Assembly: GCF_024448955.1 (NCBI RefSeq)
Contig: NZ_JAMOIH010000006.1
Coordinates: 117,420 to 181,419, forward strand
Reading direction: 5' to 3'
Length of the DNA stretch: 64,000 nucleotides
Origin: Stutzerimonas stutzeri
GTDB taxonomy: Bacteria; Pseudomonadota; Gammaproteobacteria; Pseudomonadales; Pseudomonadaceae
The translations under genes and the position numbers were made by a program. Positions 20,345 through 27,955 of the stretch are shown here, piece after piece (position 1 is the stretch's first letter; every line of letters begins with the position of its first letter). Below the pieces are notes generated by a model that was not told where the DNA came from, did not search any database, and saw only the letters and a program-made list of their open reading frames with translations.

Positions 20345-21793
20345 ATGGCTTTCGAACACAGCAGTGCGACCCCACCGCAACATGCCGTAGATTTCGAAGC
20401 AGTCGGCAGTAGCTATTTCCAGGAACGCGAACTGAAGAAAGGCGCCGCCGGCTGGGTGCTGCTGGTCGGCCTCGGCGTCGCCTACGTGATTTCCGGCGAC
20501 TACGCCGGCTGGAACTTCGGCCTGGCACAGGGCGGCTGGGGCGGGCTGTTCATCGCCACGCTGCTGATGGCAACCATGTACCTATGCATGTGCTTCTCGC
20601 TTGCCGAGTTGTCGTCGATGGTGCCCACCGCCGGCGGCGGTTATGGCTTCGCCCGCACCGCGTTCGGCCCGCTGGGTGGCTTTCTCACCGGCACGGCGAT
20701 CCTCATCGAATACGCCATCGCGCCAGCGGCCATCGCGGTGTTCATCGGCGCCTACTGCGAGTCGCTGTTCGGCATCGGCGGCTGGATGATCTACCTCGCC
20801 TTCTATATCGCCTTCATCGGCATTCATATCTTCGGCGTCGGTGAGGCGCTCAAGCTGATGTTCATCATCACCGCCGTCGCGGCGCTGGCGCTGGGCGTGT
20901 TCATCGTGGCGATGGTGCCGCACTTCTCGGTGGCCAACCTGCTGGACATCGCGCCCACCACCGCGGCTGGCGCCAGCGCTTTCCTGCCGTTCGGCTACGT
21001 GGGTATCTGGGCGGCGATTCCCTATGCCATCTGGTTCTTCCTCGCGGTCGAAGGCGTGCCGCTGGCCGCCGAGGAAACCAAGAACCCGCAGCGCGACATG
21101 CCGCGCGGGCTGATCGGCGCCATGCTGGTCCTGCTGGCCTTTGCCGGACTGATCCTGCTGGTCGGACCGGGCGGCGCCGGTTCCAGCACGCTGATCGAAT
21201 CCGGCAACCCTCTCGTGGAGGCGCTGACCACCGCTTATGGGTCCTCAACCTGGATGAGCGGCTTCGTCAACCTGGTGGGCCTGGCCGGGCTGATCGCCAG
21301 TTTCTTCTCGATCATCTTCGCCTACTCGCGGCAGATCTTCGCGCTGTCGCGGGCCGGCTACCTGCCGCGCAAGCTGTCGCTGACCAACCGCAACAAGGTG
21401 CCGGTGCTGGCGCTGATCGTGCCGGGCGTGATCGGCTTCGTCCTGTCGCTGACTGGCCAGGGCGACCTGCTGATTCTGGTGGCGGTGTTCGGTGCCACCA
21501 TCTCCTACGTGCTGATGATGGCCTCGCACATCACCCTGCGCCTGCGCCGCCCGGACATGCATCGCCCGTACAAGACACCCGGCGGCATCTTCACTTCCGG
21601 CGTCGCGCTGGTGCTGGCGTGCATCGCCGTGGTGGCGGGCTTTCTGGTGGACCCGCGGGTGGTGATCGGTGCGGCGATCATCTACGGCGTCTTCATCGCC
21701 TATTTCGCGCTGTACAGCCGACATCACCTGGTCGCCGGCACGCCGGAAGAGGAGTTCGCGGCGATCGAGAACGCCGAGGCAACGCTGAAGTAA
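20345..21793 (+). CDS. eat: Ethanolamine permease (APC family)
   Basis: Imports ethanolamine across the inner membrane. The 482-residue protein starts MAFEHSSATPPQHAVDFEAV, has a short cytoplasmic N-terminus and about 12 hydrophobic segments. It carries the APC-family patterns VISGDYAGWNFGLAQGG near 48-64 and AEETKNPQRDMPRG near 250. The assignment to ethanolamine rests on family resemblance and on eutB starting 11 bases downstream. The ATG at 20345 follows GAGGGATTCCCC. It is the first gene after the sigma-54 promoter. Confidence 0.9.
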   Translation: MAFEHSSATPPQHAVDFEAVGSSYFQERELKKGAAGWVLLVGLGVAYVISGDYAGWNFGLAQGGWGGLFIATLLMATMYLCMCFSLAELSSMVPTAGGGYGFARTAFGPLGGFLTGTAILIEYAIAPAAIAVFIGAYCESLFGIGGWMIYLAFYIAFIGIHIFGVGEALKLMFIITAVAALALGVFIVAMVPHFSVANLLDIAPTTAAGASAFLPFGYVGIWAAIPYAIWFFLAVEGVPLAAEETKNPQRDMPRGLIGAMLVLLAFAGLILLVGPGGAGSSTLIESGNPLVEALTTAYGSSTWMSGFVNLVGLAGLIASFFSIIFAYSRQIFALSRAGYLPRKLSLTNRNKVPVLALIVPGVIGFVLSLTGQGDLLILVAVFGATISYVLMMASHITLRLRRPDMHRPYKTPGGIFTSGVALVLACIAVVAGFLVDPRVVIGAAIIYGVFIAYFALYSRHHLVAGTPEEEFAAIENAEATLK

Positions 21794-21803
21794 GGAGGCA
21801 GTC

Positions 21804-23195
21804 ATGACGTACTCGCACAGCGTGGGCGGCACCACCTGGCGTTTCGACGACCTGCGCGAGCTGATGGCCAAGGCCAGCCCGGCGCGCTCCGGCGACCTGC
21901 TCGCCGGGGTCGCCGCCAGCAGCGATGCCGAACGCGTGGCGGCACAAATGTGTCTAGCCGAAGTGCCGCTCAAGCGCTTTCTCGAAGAGGCGTTGATCCC
22001 GTACGAGCGCGACGAGGTCACCAGGCTGATCATCGACAGCCACGACGCGACGGCCTTCGCCCCGGTCAGCCACCTGACCGTGGGCGACTTTCGCAACTGG
22101 CTGCTCGGCGATGAAGCCGACGGCGCCGCGCTGGCGGCTCTGGCACCGGGGCTGACGCCGGAGATGGTCGCAGCCGTATCGAAGATCATGCGCGTGCAGG
22201 ACCTGATCCTGGTGGCGCAGAAGCCGCGCGTGGTGACGCGATTCCGCAACACCATCGGCCTGCAGGGGCGTATGTCTACCCGCCTGCAACCCAACCACCC
22301 CACCGATGACGGTGCCGGCATCGCCGCGAGCATCCTTGACGGCCTGCTCTACGGCAACGGCGATGCGGTGATCGGCATCAACCCGGCTACCGACAGCACC
22401 AGCGGCATCTGCGAGCTGCTGAAGATGCTCGACGCCATCATCCAGCGCTACGAGATCCCAACCCAGGCCTGCATCCTCACCCACGTCACCACCTCCATCG
22501 CGGCGATCGAGCGCGGCGCGCCGTTGGATCTGGTATTCCAGTCCATCGCCGGCACCGAGGCGGCCAATGCCAGCTTCGGCATCAGCCTGGCGACCTTGCA
22601 GGAAGGTTACGAGGCCGGCCTGTCGCAGAAGCGCGGCACCGTCGGAGACAATCTGATGTACTTCGAAACGGGCCAAGGCAGCGCGTTGTCGGCCAACGCA
22701 CACCACGGCGTCGACCAGCAGACCTGCGAGGCTCGCGCCTATGCGGTGGCGCGCCGTTTCAAGCCGCTGCTCGTGAACACCGTGGTCGGCTTCATCGGCC
22801 CGGAATACCTCTACAACGGCAAGCAGATCATCCGCGCCGGGCTGGAGGACCATTTCTGCGGCAAACTGCTGGGCGTGCCCATGGGTTGCGACATCTGCTA
22901 CACCAACCACGCCGAAGCCGACCAGGACGACATGGACATGCTGCTGACCCTGCTGGGCGCGGCCGGCATCAACTTCATCATGGGCATCCCTGGCTCGGAC
23001 GACGTGATGCTCAACTACCAGACCACCTCCTTCCACGACGCGCTCTACGTGCGTCAGGTGCTGGGCCTGCGCGCGGCGCCGGAATTCGCGGAATGGCTGG
23101 CGAAGATGCAGATTCTTCGGCAGGACGGCAATCGGCTGCACCTCGGGCGCGAACTGCCCGAGCCGTTCCGCCGCGCGCTGGAGCGACTGACCTGA
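21804..23195 (+). CDS. eutB: Ethanolamine ammonia-lyase, large subunit
   Basis: The catalytic subunit of the adenosylcobalamin-dependent lyase that turns ethanolamine into acetaldehyde and ammonia. The 463-residue protein starts MTYSHSVGGTTWRFDDLREL. Conserved segments include GLQGRMSTRLQPNHPTDDGAG (about 152), VIGINPATDSTSGI (about 188) and FETGQGSALSANAHHGVDQQTCEARAYA (about 287). An AAGGAGG Shine-Dalgarno precedes the ATG. The cluster has no microcompartment genes, the usual short form in pseudomonads. It needs the B12 supplied by the genes at 37-45 kb. Confidence 0.97.
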   Translation: MTYSHSVGGTTWRFDDLRELMAKASPARSGDLLAGVAASSDAERVAAQMCLAEVPLKRFLEEALIPYERDEVTRLIIDSHDATAFAPVSHLTVGDFRNWLLGDEADGAALAALAPGLTPEMVAAVSKIMRVQDLILVAQKPRVVTRFRNTIGLQGRMSTRLQPNHPTDDGAGIAASILDGLLYGNGDAVIGINPATDSTSGICELLKMLDAIIQRYEIPTQACILTHVTTSIAAIERGAPLDLVFQSIAGTEAANASFGISLATLQEGYEAGLSQKRGTVGDNLMYFETGQGSALSANAHHGVDQQTCEARAYAVARRFKPLLVNTVVGFIGPEYLYNGKQIIRAGLEDHFCGKLLGVPMGCDICYTNHAEADQDDMDMLLTLLGAAGINFIMGIPGSDDVMLNYQTTSFHDALYVRQVLGLRAAPEFAEWLAKMQILRQDGNRLHLGRELPEPFRRALERLT

Positions 23196-23214
23196 AACCA
23201 GCACGCGCTCCCCT

Positions 23215-23281
23215 GTAGGAGCGAGCTTGCTCGCGAAAAAAGCATCGGCATCGCCCGTTTCGCCAGCAAGCTGGCTCCTAC
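23215..23281 (+). repeat. Pseudomonas-type REP doublet between eutB and eutC
   Basis: GTAGGAGCGAGCTTGCTCGC (23215-23234) faces TTCGCCAGCAAGCTGGCTCC-TAC (23259-23281). The reverse complement of the second arm has the same GTAGGAGC-NN-GCTTGC core. This is the common Pseudomonas REP arrangement, two inverted copies forming one unit. It fills most of the 105-base gap between two subunit genes of one enzyme and could lower or protect the downstream message. Confidence 0.9.
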
Positions 23282-23300
23282 ACCACGAACACGAGGCCCT

Positions 23301-24095
23301 ATGAACGAACGGACACCAACCATCGCCAACCCCTGGCAGCACCTGCGCCAGCTCACCCCGGCGCGCATCGCTCTCGGCCGGGCTGGCACCAGCCTGCCCA
23401 CCAAAGCACAGCTCGATTTCCAGTTCGCCCATGCCCAGGCGCGCGATGCCGTGCATTTGCCGTTGGACAGCGAGGCGCTAAAGAACGAACTGCAGCAGCA
23501 CGGCATCGATTGCCTGCACCTGCACAGCGCAGCCGCGGATCGGCAGGTTTACCTGCAGCGACCGGATCTGGGCCGGCGACTCGACGAAGCCAGCGCCACG
23601 ATGCTTGATGATTATGCGAGCACGGGCTGCGACCTCGCCCTGGTGATCGCCGACGGCCTGTCAGCCCTCGCCGTGCAGCGCCACGCCACGCCGATGGCGC
23701 TGAAGATCGCCGAGCACTGCCGCACCGAAGGCTGGTCGCTGGGGCCAGTCGCCGTCGTCGAACAGGGCCGCGTGGCCATTGCCGACGAAATCGGCGAACG
23801 CCTCAAGGCCCGAATGGTGGTGATCCTGCTGGGCGAACGTCCCGGCCTCAGCTCGCCGGACAGCCTGGGCCTGTATTTCACCTGGGCGCCGCAAGTCGGC
23901 CGCCACGACGCTCAGCGCAACTGCATCTCCAACATCCGCCCCGAAGGTCTCGCCTACAACCTGGCCGCGCATCGTCTGCTGTATCTCATGCGCGAAGCCT
24001 GTCGCCGCCAGCTCTCCGGTGTGCAATTGAAGGACGAAGCCGAGGTGCCGACGCTGGACGGCGAACCCCGCGCCGGCAATTTCCTGCTGGGCTGA
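23301..24095 (+). CDS. eutC: Ethanolamine ammonia-lyase, small subunit
   Basis: The small subunit of the EutBC lyase, which contributes to binding the B12 cofactor. The 264-residue protein starts [34 protein letters not shown]. It contains [15 protein letters not shown] (about 45-60), [19 protein letters not shown] (about 112) and the [24 protein letters not shown] segment near 215. It is separated from eutB by a REP doublet. Confidence 0.96.
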   Translation: MNERTPTIANPWQHLRQLTPARIALGRAGTSLPTKAQLDFQFAHAQARDAVHLPLDSEALKNELQQHGIDCLHLHSAAADRQVYLQRPDLGRRLDEASATMLDDYASTGCDLALVIADGLSALAVQRHATPMALKIAEHCRTEGWSLGPVAVVEQGRVAIADEIGERLKARMVVILLGERPGLSSPDSLGLYFTWAPQVGRHDAQRNCISNIRPEGLAYNLAAHRLLYLMREACRRQLSGVQLKDEAEVPTLDGEPRAGNFLLG

Positions 24096-24202
24096 AACTC
24101 CAGCGCGTATTCATTGAAGCGCCACTACGCGCTCCGACGAGCCAGACCGTTTCGTCCGCAAACCACCACAGACCGGAGGCGAGCCGCACGATGCAGCGGC
24201 AG

Positions 24203-24631
24203 TCACACCTCGGGCAGCAACACCACCGCCTCGATCTCGAAGAGCATGCCATCCAGCGCCAGGCGTGGCACCGGGATCAGCGTGCAAGCCGGCTTCGGTC
24301 CCGATCCCAGCGCGCCGACCAACTCCTCGCCGAACACCTGCAAACGTGCCTCGCTGTGGTCGACGATAAGCACGGTGAGTTTGGCGATCTGCTGCGCAGT
24401 GCCACCCACCGCCTCGATGGCGAGGCGGAGATTGGCCAGGGCCTGGCGGACCTGTTCGCGAAAATCCTCGGACAAGCGCCCGTCGACAGTCTCGCCACCC
24501 TGCCCGGCGATGAATGCGAGCCGGGCTCCGGGCGGCAGCAACGCCACATGGGAATAGCCATGGGGCGCCGGGTCGTACAGACCCGGCGGATTGAGCAGCG
24601 ACAGGCCGTTGCGGCCCGAATGGTCAGTCAT
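24203..24631 (-). CDS. RidA/YjgF-family protein
   Basis: A small trimeric RidA-fold protein of 142 residues starting MTDHSGRNGLSLLNPPGLYD. The family hydrolyses reactive enamines or imines or binds small metabolites. The usual catalytic Arg is not obvious: the C-terminal motif reads GPKPACTLIPVPRLALDGMLFEIEAVV rather than the typical R-x(n)-V. Its start overlaps the stop of the upstream carboxymuconolactone-decarboxylase gene (TAATG), so both are probably made from the ECF41-type promoter at 25190-25216. The substrate is unknown. Confidence 0.85.
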   Translation of the reverse strand: MTDHSGRNGLSLLNPPGLYDPAPHGYSHVALLPPGARLAFIAGQGGETVDGRLSEDFREQVRQALANLRLAIEAVGGTAQQIAKLTVLIVDHSEARLQVFGEELVGALGSGPKPACTLIPVPRLALDGMLFEIEAVVLLPEV

Positions 24632-25152
24632 TACTTACTCCTCTCGGTAACGCCACGCAGATCGGCAAAGCGCTCCAGCGCGCGCTTCATCGCCCCATCC
24701 AGATCACCAGGTCGGTACTGCCCCGGTTCGCGCCCGAAGGCGACGCTCAGGCGGTTCCAGCTGTTGATCACGACGAGGGCGAAGGTCAGCCGGGTGATCA
24801 CCCGCGGCGAGAAATGCTCGGTCAACTCACCGTAGCAGCGGTCGAGCGTTTCGCCATCCGGCAGCTCGGTGACGGCCTCGGCCCATGCCAGCGCGGCACG
24901 TTCGGCCGGACTGTAGACATTGGCCTCACGCCAGGCCGACAGCAGCAGGATGCGCGGCAGCGGCGTATCCAGCGCCAGCAGATCCTTGCTGTGCATGTCG
25001 ATGCAATAGGCGCAACCGTTGAGTTGCGAGGCGCGCAGCTCCATCAGCTGCAGCAGTTGCGGATCCAGATCGGATTCGTGCAGGTAGCCGCTGATAGCCG
25101 TCAGTGCTTGCAGTGGCAGCGGGTCGGCGTGCTTGAGGTAGTCGAGTCGCAT
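24631..25152 (-). CDS. Carboxymuconolactone decarboxylase-family (AhpD-like) protein
   Basis: A 173-residue protein starting MRLDYLKHADPLPLQALTAIS. It carries the AhpD-type redox motif CAYCIDMHSKDL (about 47-58), with a CxxC followed by His. The family holds peroxidase-like and decarboxylase members. A gene of this type beside an ECF41 sigma factor is the standard arrangement for that sigma-factor group, and the protein is its likely main target. The ATG at 25152 has GGAGAA upstream. A perfect ECF41-type promoter lies 38 bases upstream. Confidence 0.9.
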   Translation of the reverse strand: MRLDYLKHADPLPLQALTAISGYLHESDLDPQLLQLMELRASQLNGCAYCIDMHSKDLLALDTPLPRILLLSAWREANVYSPAERAALAWAEAVTELPDGETLDRCYGELTEHFSPRVITRLTFALVVINSWNRLSVAFGREPGQYRPGDLDGAMKRALERFADLRGVTERSK

Positions 25153-25189
25153 GGGAATTCTCCGGCTTAGTCATGAGTGACATTGCCAG

Positions 25190-25216
25190 GACGTACCCAG
25201 CGGGATCGTTGTGACA
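25190..25216 (-). promoter_or_regulatory. ECF41-type promoter for the AhpD-like/RidA operon
   Basis: On the minus strand TGTCACA (25216-25210), then exactly 16 bases, then CGTC (25193-25190). This equals the published ECF41 consensus TGTCACA-N16-CGTC. It faces the carboxymuconolactone-decarboxylase gene starting at 25152. Confidence 0.9.
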
Positions 25217-25228
25217 GCTCGTCTCGAC

Positions 25229-25255
25229 TGTCACAACGGCGCGCGTCGGACCGTC
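25229..25255 (+). promoter_or_regulatory. ECF41-type promoter of the sigma-factor gene (autoregulation)
   Basis: TGTCACA (25229-25235), exactly 16 bases, then CGTC (25252-25255), again a full match to the ECF41 consensus. It points to the sigma-factor gene starting 32 bases downstream and lies back to back with the divergent copy, so the -35 elements are 12 bases apart. Confidence 0.9.
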
Positions 25256-25286
25256 CATACTGGATCAACCGTCACGAGGAGCCGCC

Positions 25287-26195
25287 GTGCAGAATCGCGC
25301 CCATTACTACGAAGGATTGCGTCCGCGCCTGTTCGGTCTGGCTTACCGCCTGCTGGGCAGCCGCGCCGATGCCGAAGATCTGTTGCAGGATGCCTGGTTC
25401 AAATGGAGCGCGGCCGACCCTGCGGCGATCCGCGATGCAGAGGCCTGGCTGGTCACCGTGGTAACCCGGCTGGGCATCGATCAGCTGCGCCAACGCCGCG
25501 CTCGCCGCGAGGAATATCTTGGCCCCTGGTTGCCGGAGCCGCTGCTGGGCAGCATCGACCACGAAGGCGAACGCTTGATCGAACTCGGCGCGGACATTTC
25601 CATGGCCTTCTTGGTGGCGCTGGAGCGACTGGGCGCCGAGGAACGCGCAGCCCTGCTGCTGCGCGACGTGCTGGAACATTCCTACGAGCAGATCGCCGAA
25701 ACGCTGGGCAAAACCCCTGCGGCCTGCCGCCAGATCATCAGCCGCGCCCGCCGTCGGGTGCGCGACGAGCGGCCACGCTTTGTCGTCGACGCCGCTGCAC
25801 ATCGTCGCTTGGTCGAGCGCTTTGCCACGACCCTGCTGGACCCCAACGGCACGGCCTTCGCCGAACTGCTCGCCGAGGACGTCAGCTGGATCGCCGACGG
25901 CGGCGGCCAAGTTACTGCCGCCTCGAAGGTGTTGCACGGCGTGCGCGCCTCGGTGCGGCTGGCTGTCGGCATCGCCCGCCGCGCGGATGGCCAATGGCAA
26001 ACCCGGGTCGCCTGGATCAACGGCGAACCCGGCGTGCTGGTGCTGCATGGCGAGCGCATTCATGCCGCGATGACCTTGGTCAGCGACGGCCAGCACATCC
26101 GGCACATCTACTCGGTGGTCAACCCGCACAAGCTCGCCGGGGCAGGCCTGGAGCAGCACGCTGATGCCCTTGCCGCGTCCACCCGCGGCGCTTAA
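25287..26195 (+). CDS. sigJ: ECF41-group sigma factor (SigJ-like)
   Basis: An extracytoplasmic-function sigma factor with its own regulatory C-terminus in place of an anti-sigma factor. The 302-residue protein has region 2 (about 1-75, SRADAEDLLQDAWFKW), region 4 (about 105-160, YEQIAETLGKTPAACRQIISRARRR) and a SnoaL-like domain (about 170-290). ECF41 hallmarks are present: WLPEP (about 80), a DGGGQ form of the DGGGK motif (about 205) and an NPHKL form of the C-terminal NPDKL. The start is GTG at 25287, with GAGGA upstream. The activating signal is unknown. Confidence 0.93.
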   Translation: MQNRAHYYEGLRPRLFGLAYRLLGSRADAEDLLQDAWFKWSAADPAAIRDAEAWLVTVVTRLGIDQLRQRRARREEYLGPWLPEPLLGSIDHEGERLIELGADISMAFLVALERLGAEERAALLLRDVLEHSYEQIAETLGKTPAACRQIISRARRRVRDERPRFVVDAAAHRRLVERFATTLLDPNGTAFAELLAEDVSWIADGGGQVTAASKVLHGVRASVRLAVGIARRADGQWQTRVAWINGEPGVLVLHGERIHAAMTLVSDGQHIRHIYSVVNPHKLAGAGLEQHADALAASTRGA

Positions 26196-26227
26196 TGTGA
26201 GCGCCCCGCCCCGCTGGAACTTCGTGC

Positions 26228-27040
26228 ATGTGGTCCTTCCGCGCCTGGCAGCGCAAACGCATCCTCGCCCGCAACCCGATCAGCGCTGAGCTGTGGCGCC
26301 GCGTGGTCGACAGCCTGCCGATCCTCGATGGCTTGAGCGACGAGGAACTAACGCGCCTGCGCGAGCGCGCCGTGCTGTTTCTGCACGAAAAGCGCCTCAC
26401 CGCGCTGCCGGGCGTCGAATTGCAAGCCGAAGATCGCCTGCGGCTGGCGCTGCAGGCCGAGTTGCCGCTGCTGCACCTGGCCGAGCTCGGCTGGTATCGC
26501 GGCTTTCATGAGATCGTGCTTTATCCCGATGACTTCCTCAGCCCGCAGAAATATCGCGACCCGGCTGGCGTCGAGCACGAATGGGACGGCGAGCACAGCG
26601 GCGAAGCCTGGCCGCAGGGGCCGGTCATCCTCGCCTGGCCCGGCGTGCAGGAAAGCGGCGGCTGGGACTGCTACAACCTGGTGATCCACGAACTGGCGCA
26701 CAAGCTCGACATGCTCAACGGCGATGCCAACGGCCTGCCGCCGCTGCACCGCAACATGCACATCGAAGCCTGGGCAAGCGCGATGCAGAGCGCCTACGAC
26801 CAACTCGACGCCGTGCTGGATGCCGATCCGGATGCCGACACGCCGATCGATCCCTACGCCGCTGAAAACCCGGCGGAGTTCTTTGCCGTCACCAGCGAAT
26901 ACTTCTTCAGCGCGCCGGATGTGCTGCACCAGGCCTTTCCCGAGGTCTACGCGCAGCTGGCGGCCTTCTATCGACAGGATCCGCGGACACGCCTGCAGCA
27001 GCTGCAGCACAGTCATCCGCAGTACGCGGAACCTCATTGA
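26228..27040 (+). CDS. mtfA: Zinc-dependent peptidase MtfA family
   Basis: A 270-residue protein starting MWSFRAWQRKRILARNPIS, with the zinc metallopeptidase motif HELAHKLDMLNG (about 156-167) and a downstream Glu in NPAEFFAVTSEYFF that would complete the metal site. In E. coli, MtfA binds the repressor Mlc and has aminopeptidase activity. The substrate here is unknown. It starts 32 bases after the sigma-factor gene on the same strand, so read-through from the ECF41 promoter is possible. Confidence 0.93.
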   Translation: MWSFRAWQRKRILARNPISAELWRRVVDSLPILDGLSDEELTRLRERAVLFLHEKRLTALPGVELQAEDRLRLALQAELPLLHLAELGWYRGFHEIVLYPDDFLSPQKYRDPAGVEHEWDGEHSGEAWPQGPVILAWPGVQESGGWDCYNLVIHELAHKLDMLNGDANGLPPLHRNMHIEAWASAMQSAYDQLDAVLDADPDADTPIDPYAAENPAEFFAVTSEYFFSAPDVLHQAFPEVYAQLAAFYRQDPRTRLQQLQHSHPQYAEPH

Positions 27041-27118
27041 GTTCGGGTCGTCGAATGCGCGCCTTTTTGCCGGCAAGGGTTCACACGACCGGCATGGCAA
27101 AACGCCCGACAGTGCGCC

Positions 27119-27124
27119 TATAAT
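27119..27124 (+). promoter_or_regulatory. Perfect -10 hexamer upstream of ppa
   Basis: TATAAT at 27119-27124 lies 55 bases before the ppa start and is followed by CGCGCCC. No good -35 hexamer is seen at 16-18 bp spacing (bases 27096-27101 read GGCAAA), so the promoter call rests on the -10 alone. Confidence 0.45.
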
Positions 27125-27178
27125 CGCGCCCACTTTTTTTCGCCCCAGGCCGCGTTGGCCGACCACGGAGCAATGTTC

Positions 27179-27706
27179 ATGAGCTACAGCAAAGTCCCGG
27201 CCGGCAAAGACCTGCCCAACGACATCTACGTCGCCATCGAGATCCCGGCCAACCACGCGCCGATCAAATACGAAATCGATCACGACACCGACTGCCTGTT
27301 CGTCGACCGTTTCATGGCCACCCCGATGTTCTACCCGGCCAACTACGGCTTCATCCCGCATACCCTGGCCGACGACGGTGACCCGCTGGACGTGCTGGTC
27401 GTGACGCCTTACCCGGTCGCACCGGGCTCGGTCATCCGCTGCCGCCCGGTCGGCGTGCTGAACATGACCGACGAAGCCGGCGGCGACGCCAAGCTGATCG
27501 CCGTCCCCCACGACAAGCTGACCCAGCTGTACGTGGACATCAAGGAATACACCGACCTGCCTCCGCTGCTGATCGAACAGATCAAGCACTTCTTCGAGAA
27601 CTACAAGGATCTGGAGAAGGGCAAGTGGGTCAAGGTCGAGGGCTGGGGCAACGCCGACGAAGCCCGCGCAGCAATTACCAAGGCGGTTGCGGCTTACCAA
27701 AAATAA
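27179..27706 (+). CDS. ppa: Inorganic pyrophosphatase (family I)
   Basis: Hydrolyses pyrophosphate, pulling biosynthetic reactions forward. The 175-residue protein starts [21 protein letters not shown]. It has [16 protein letters not shown] (about 31-46), [24 protein letters not shown] (about 53-76, with the DxDPxD-type metal motif) and [14 protein letters not shown] near the end. The ATG at 27179 gives the family N-terminus, so an in-frame ATG 24 bases upstream is rejected. An intrinsic terminator follows. Confidence 0.97.
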   Translation: MSYSKVPAGKDLPNDIYVAIEIPANHAPIKYEIDHDTDCLFVDRFMATPMFYPANYGFIPHTLADDGDPLDVLVVTPYPVAPGSVIRCRPVGVLNMTDEAGGDAKLIAVPHDKLTQLYVDIKEYTDLPPLLIEQIKHFFENYKDLEKGKWVKVEGWGNADEARAAITKAVAAYQK

Positions 27707-27723
27707 GCCAATACCGTTAACGG

Positions 27724-27752
27724 AAAGCCGGCCCACGAGGCCGGCTTTTTTA
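27724..27752 (+). terminator. Intrinsic terminator of ppa
   Basis: AAAGCCGGCC (27724-27733) pairs with GGCCGGCTTT (27739-27748) around a 5 nt loop, followed by further T residues, 17 bases after the ppa stop. Confidence 0.9.
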
Positions 27753-27755
27753 TGT

Positions 27756-27794
27756 TTTCAGGTTTTTGTTTTCGGCTGGACCAAAAACCTGAAA
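27756..27794. repeat. Perfect 13 bp inverted repeat downstream of ppa
   Basis: TTTCAGGTTTTTG (27756-27768) and CAAAAACCTGAAA (27782-27794) are exact reverse complements around a 13 nt spacer. The arms are AT-rich in a GC-rich genome and lie directly after the ppa terminator. The role is unknown. A back-up terminator or an operator are the simplest ideas. The remaining sequence up to the kinase gene shows nothing recognisable. Confidence 0.6.
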
Positions 27795-27955
27795 GGGCAC
27801 CGCCTCGCCTGCCCAATCAGTAGCCACACCTTTCCCGTTCGTGAAACACCCGCAAGCTCACCTCCATGTGGCTGGCGATCGCATCTCCGGACCAACGACC
27901 TGGCGCTCTTGGACGTCCCGTGCAATATATACAGGGCGATCGCCTCGAAGTCTGA

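Noticed and set aside
19254-20528. 424-codon leftward ORF across exaC and the eat start
   Set aside because: Antisense shadow; it would cross the exaC-eat hairpin and promoter.
21954-23456. 500-codon leftward ORF
   Set aside because: Antisense to eutB and the start of eutC, with no recognisable domain.
26348-27736. 462-codon leftward ORF over mtfA and ppa
   Set aside because: Antisense to two well-supported genes and ends beyond the ppa terminator.
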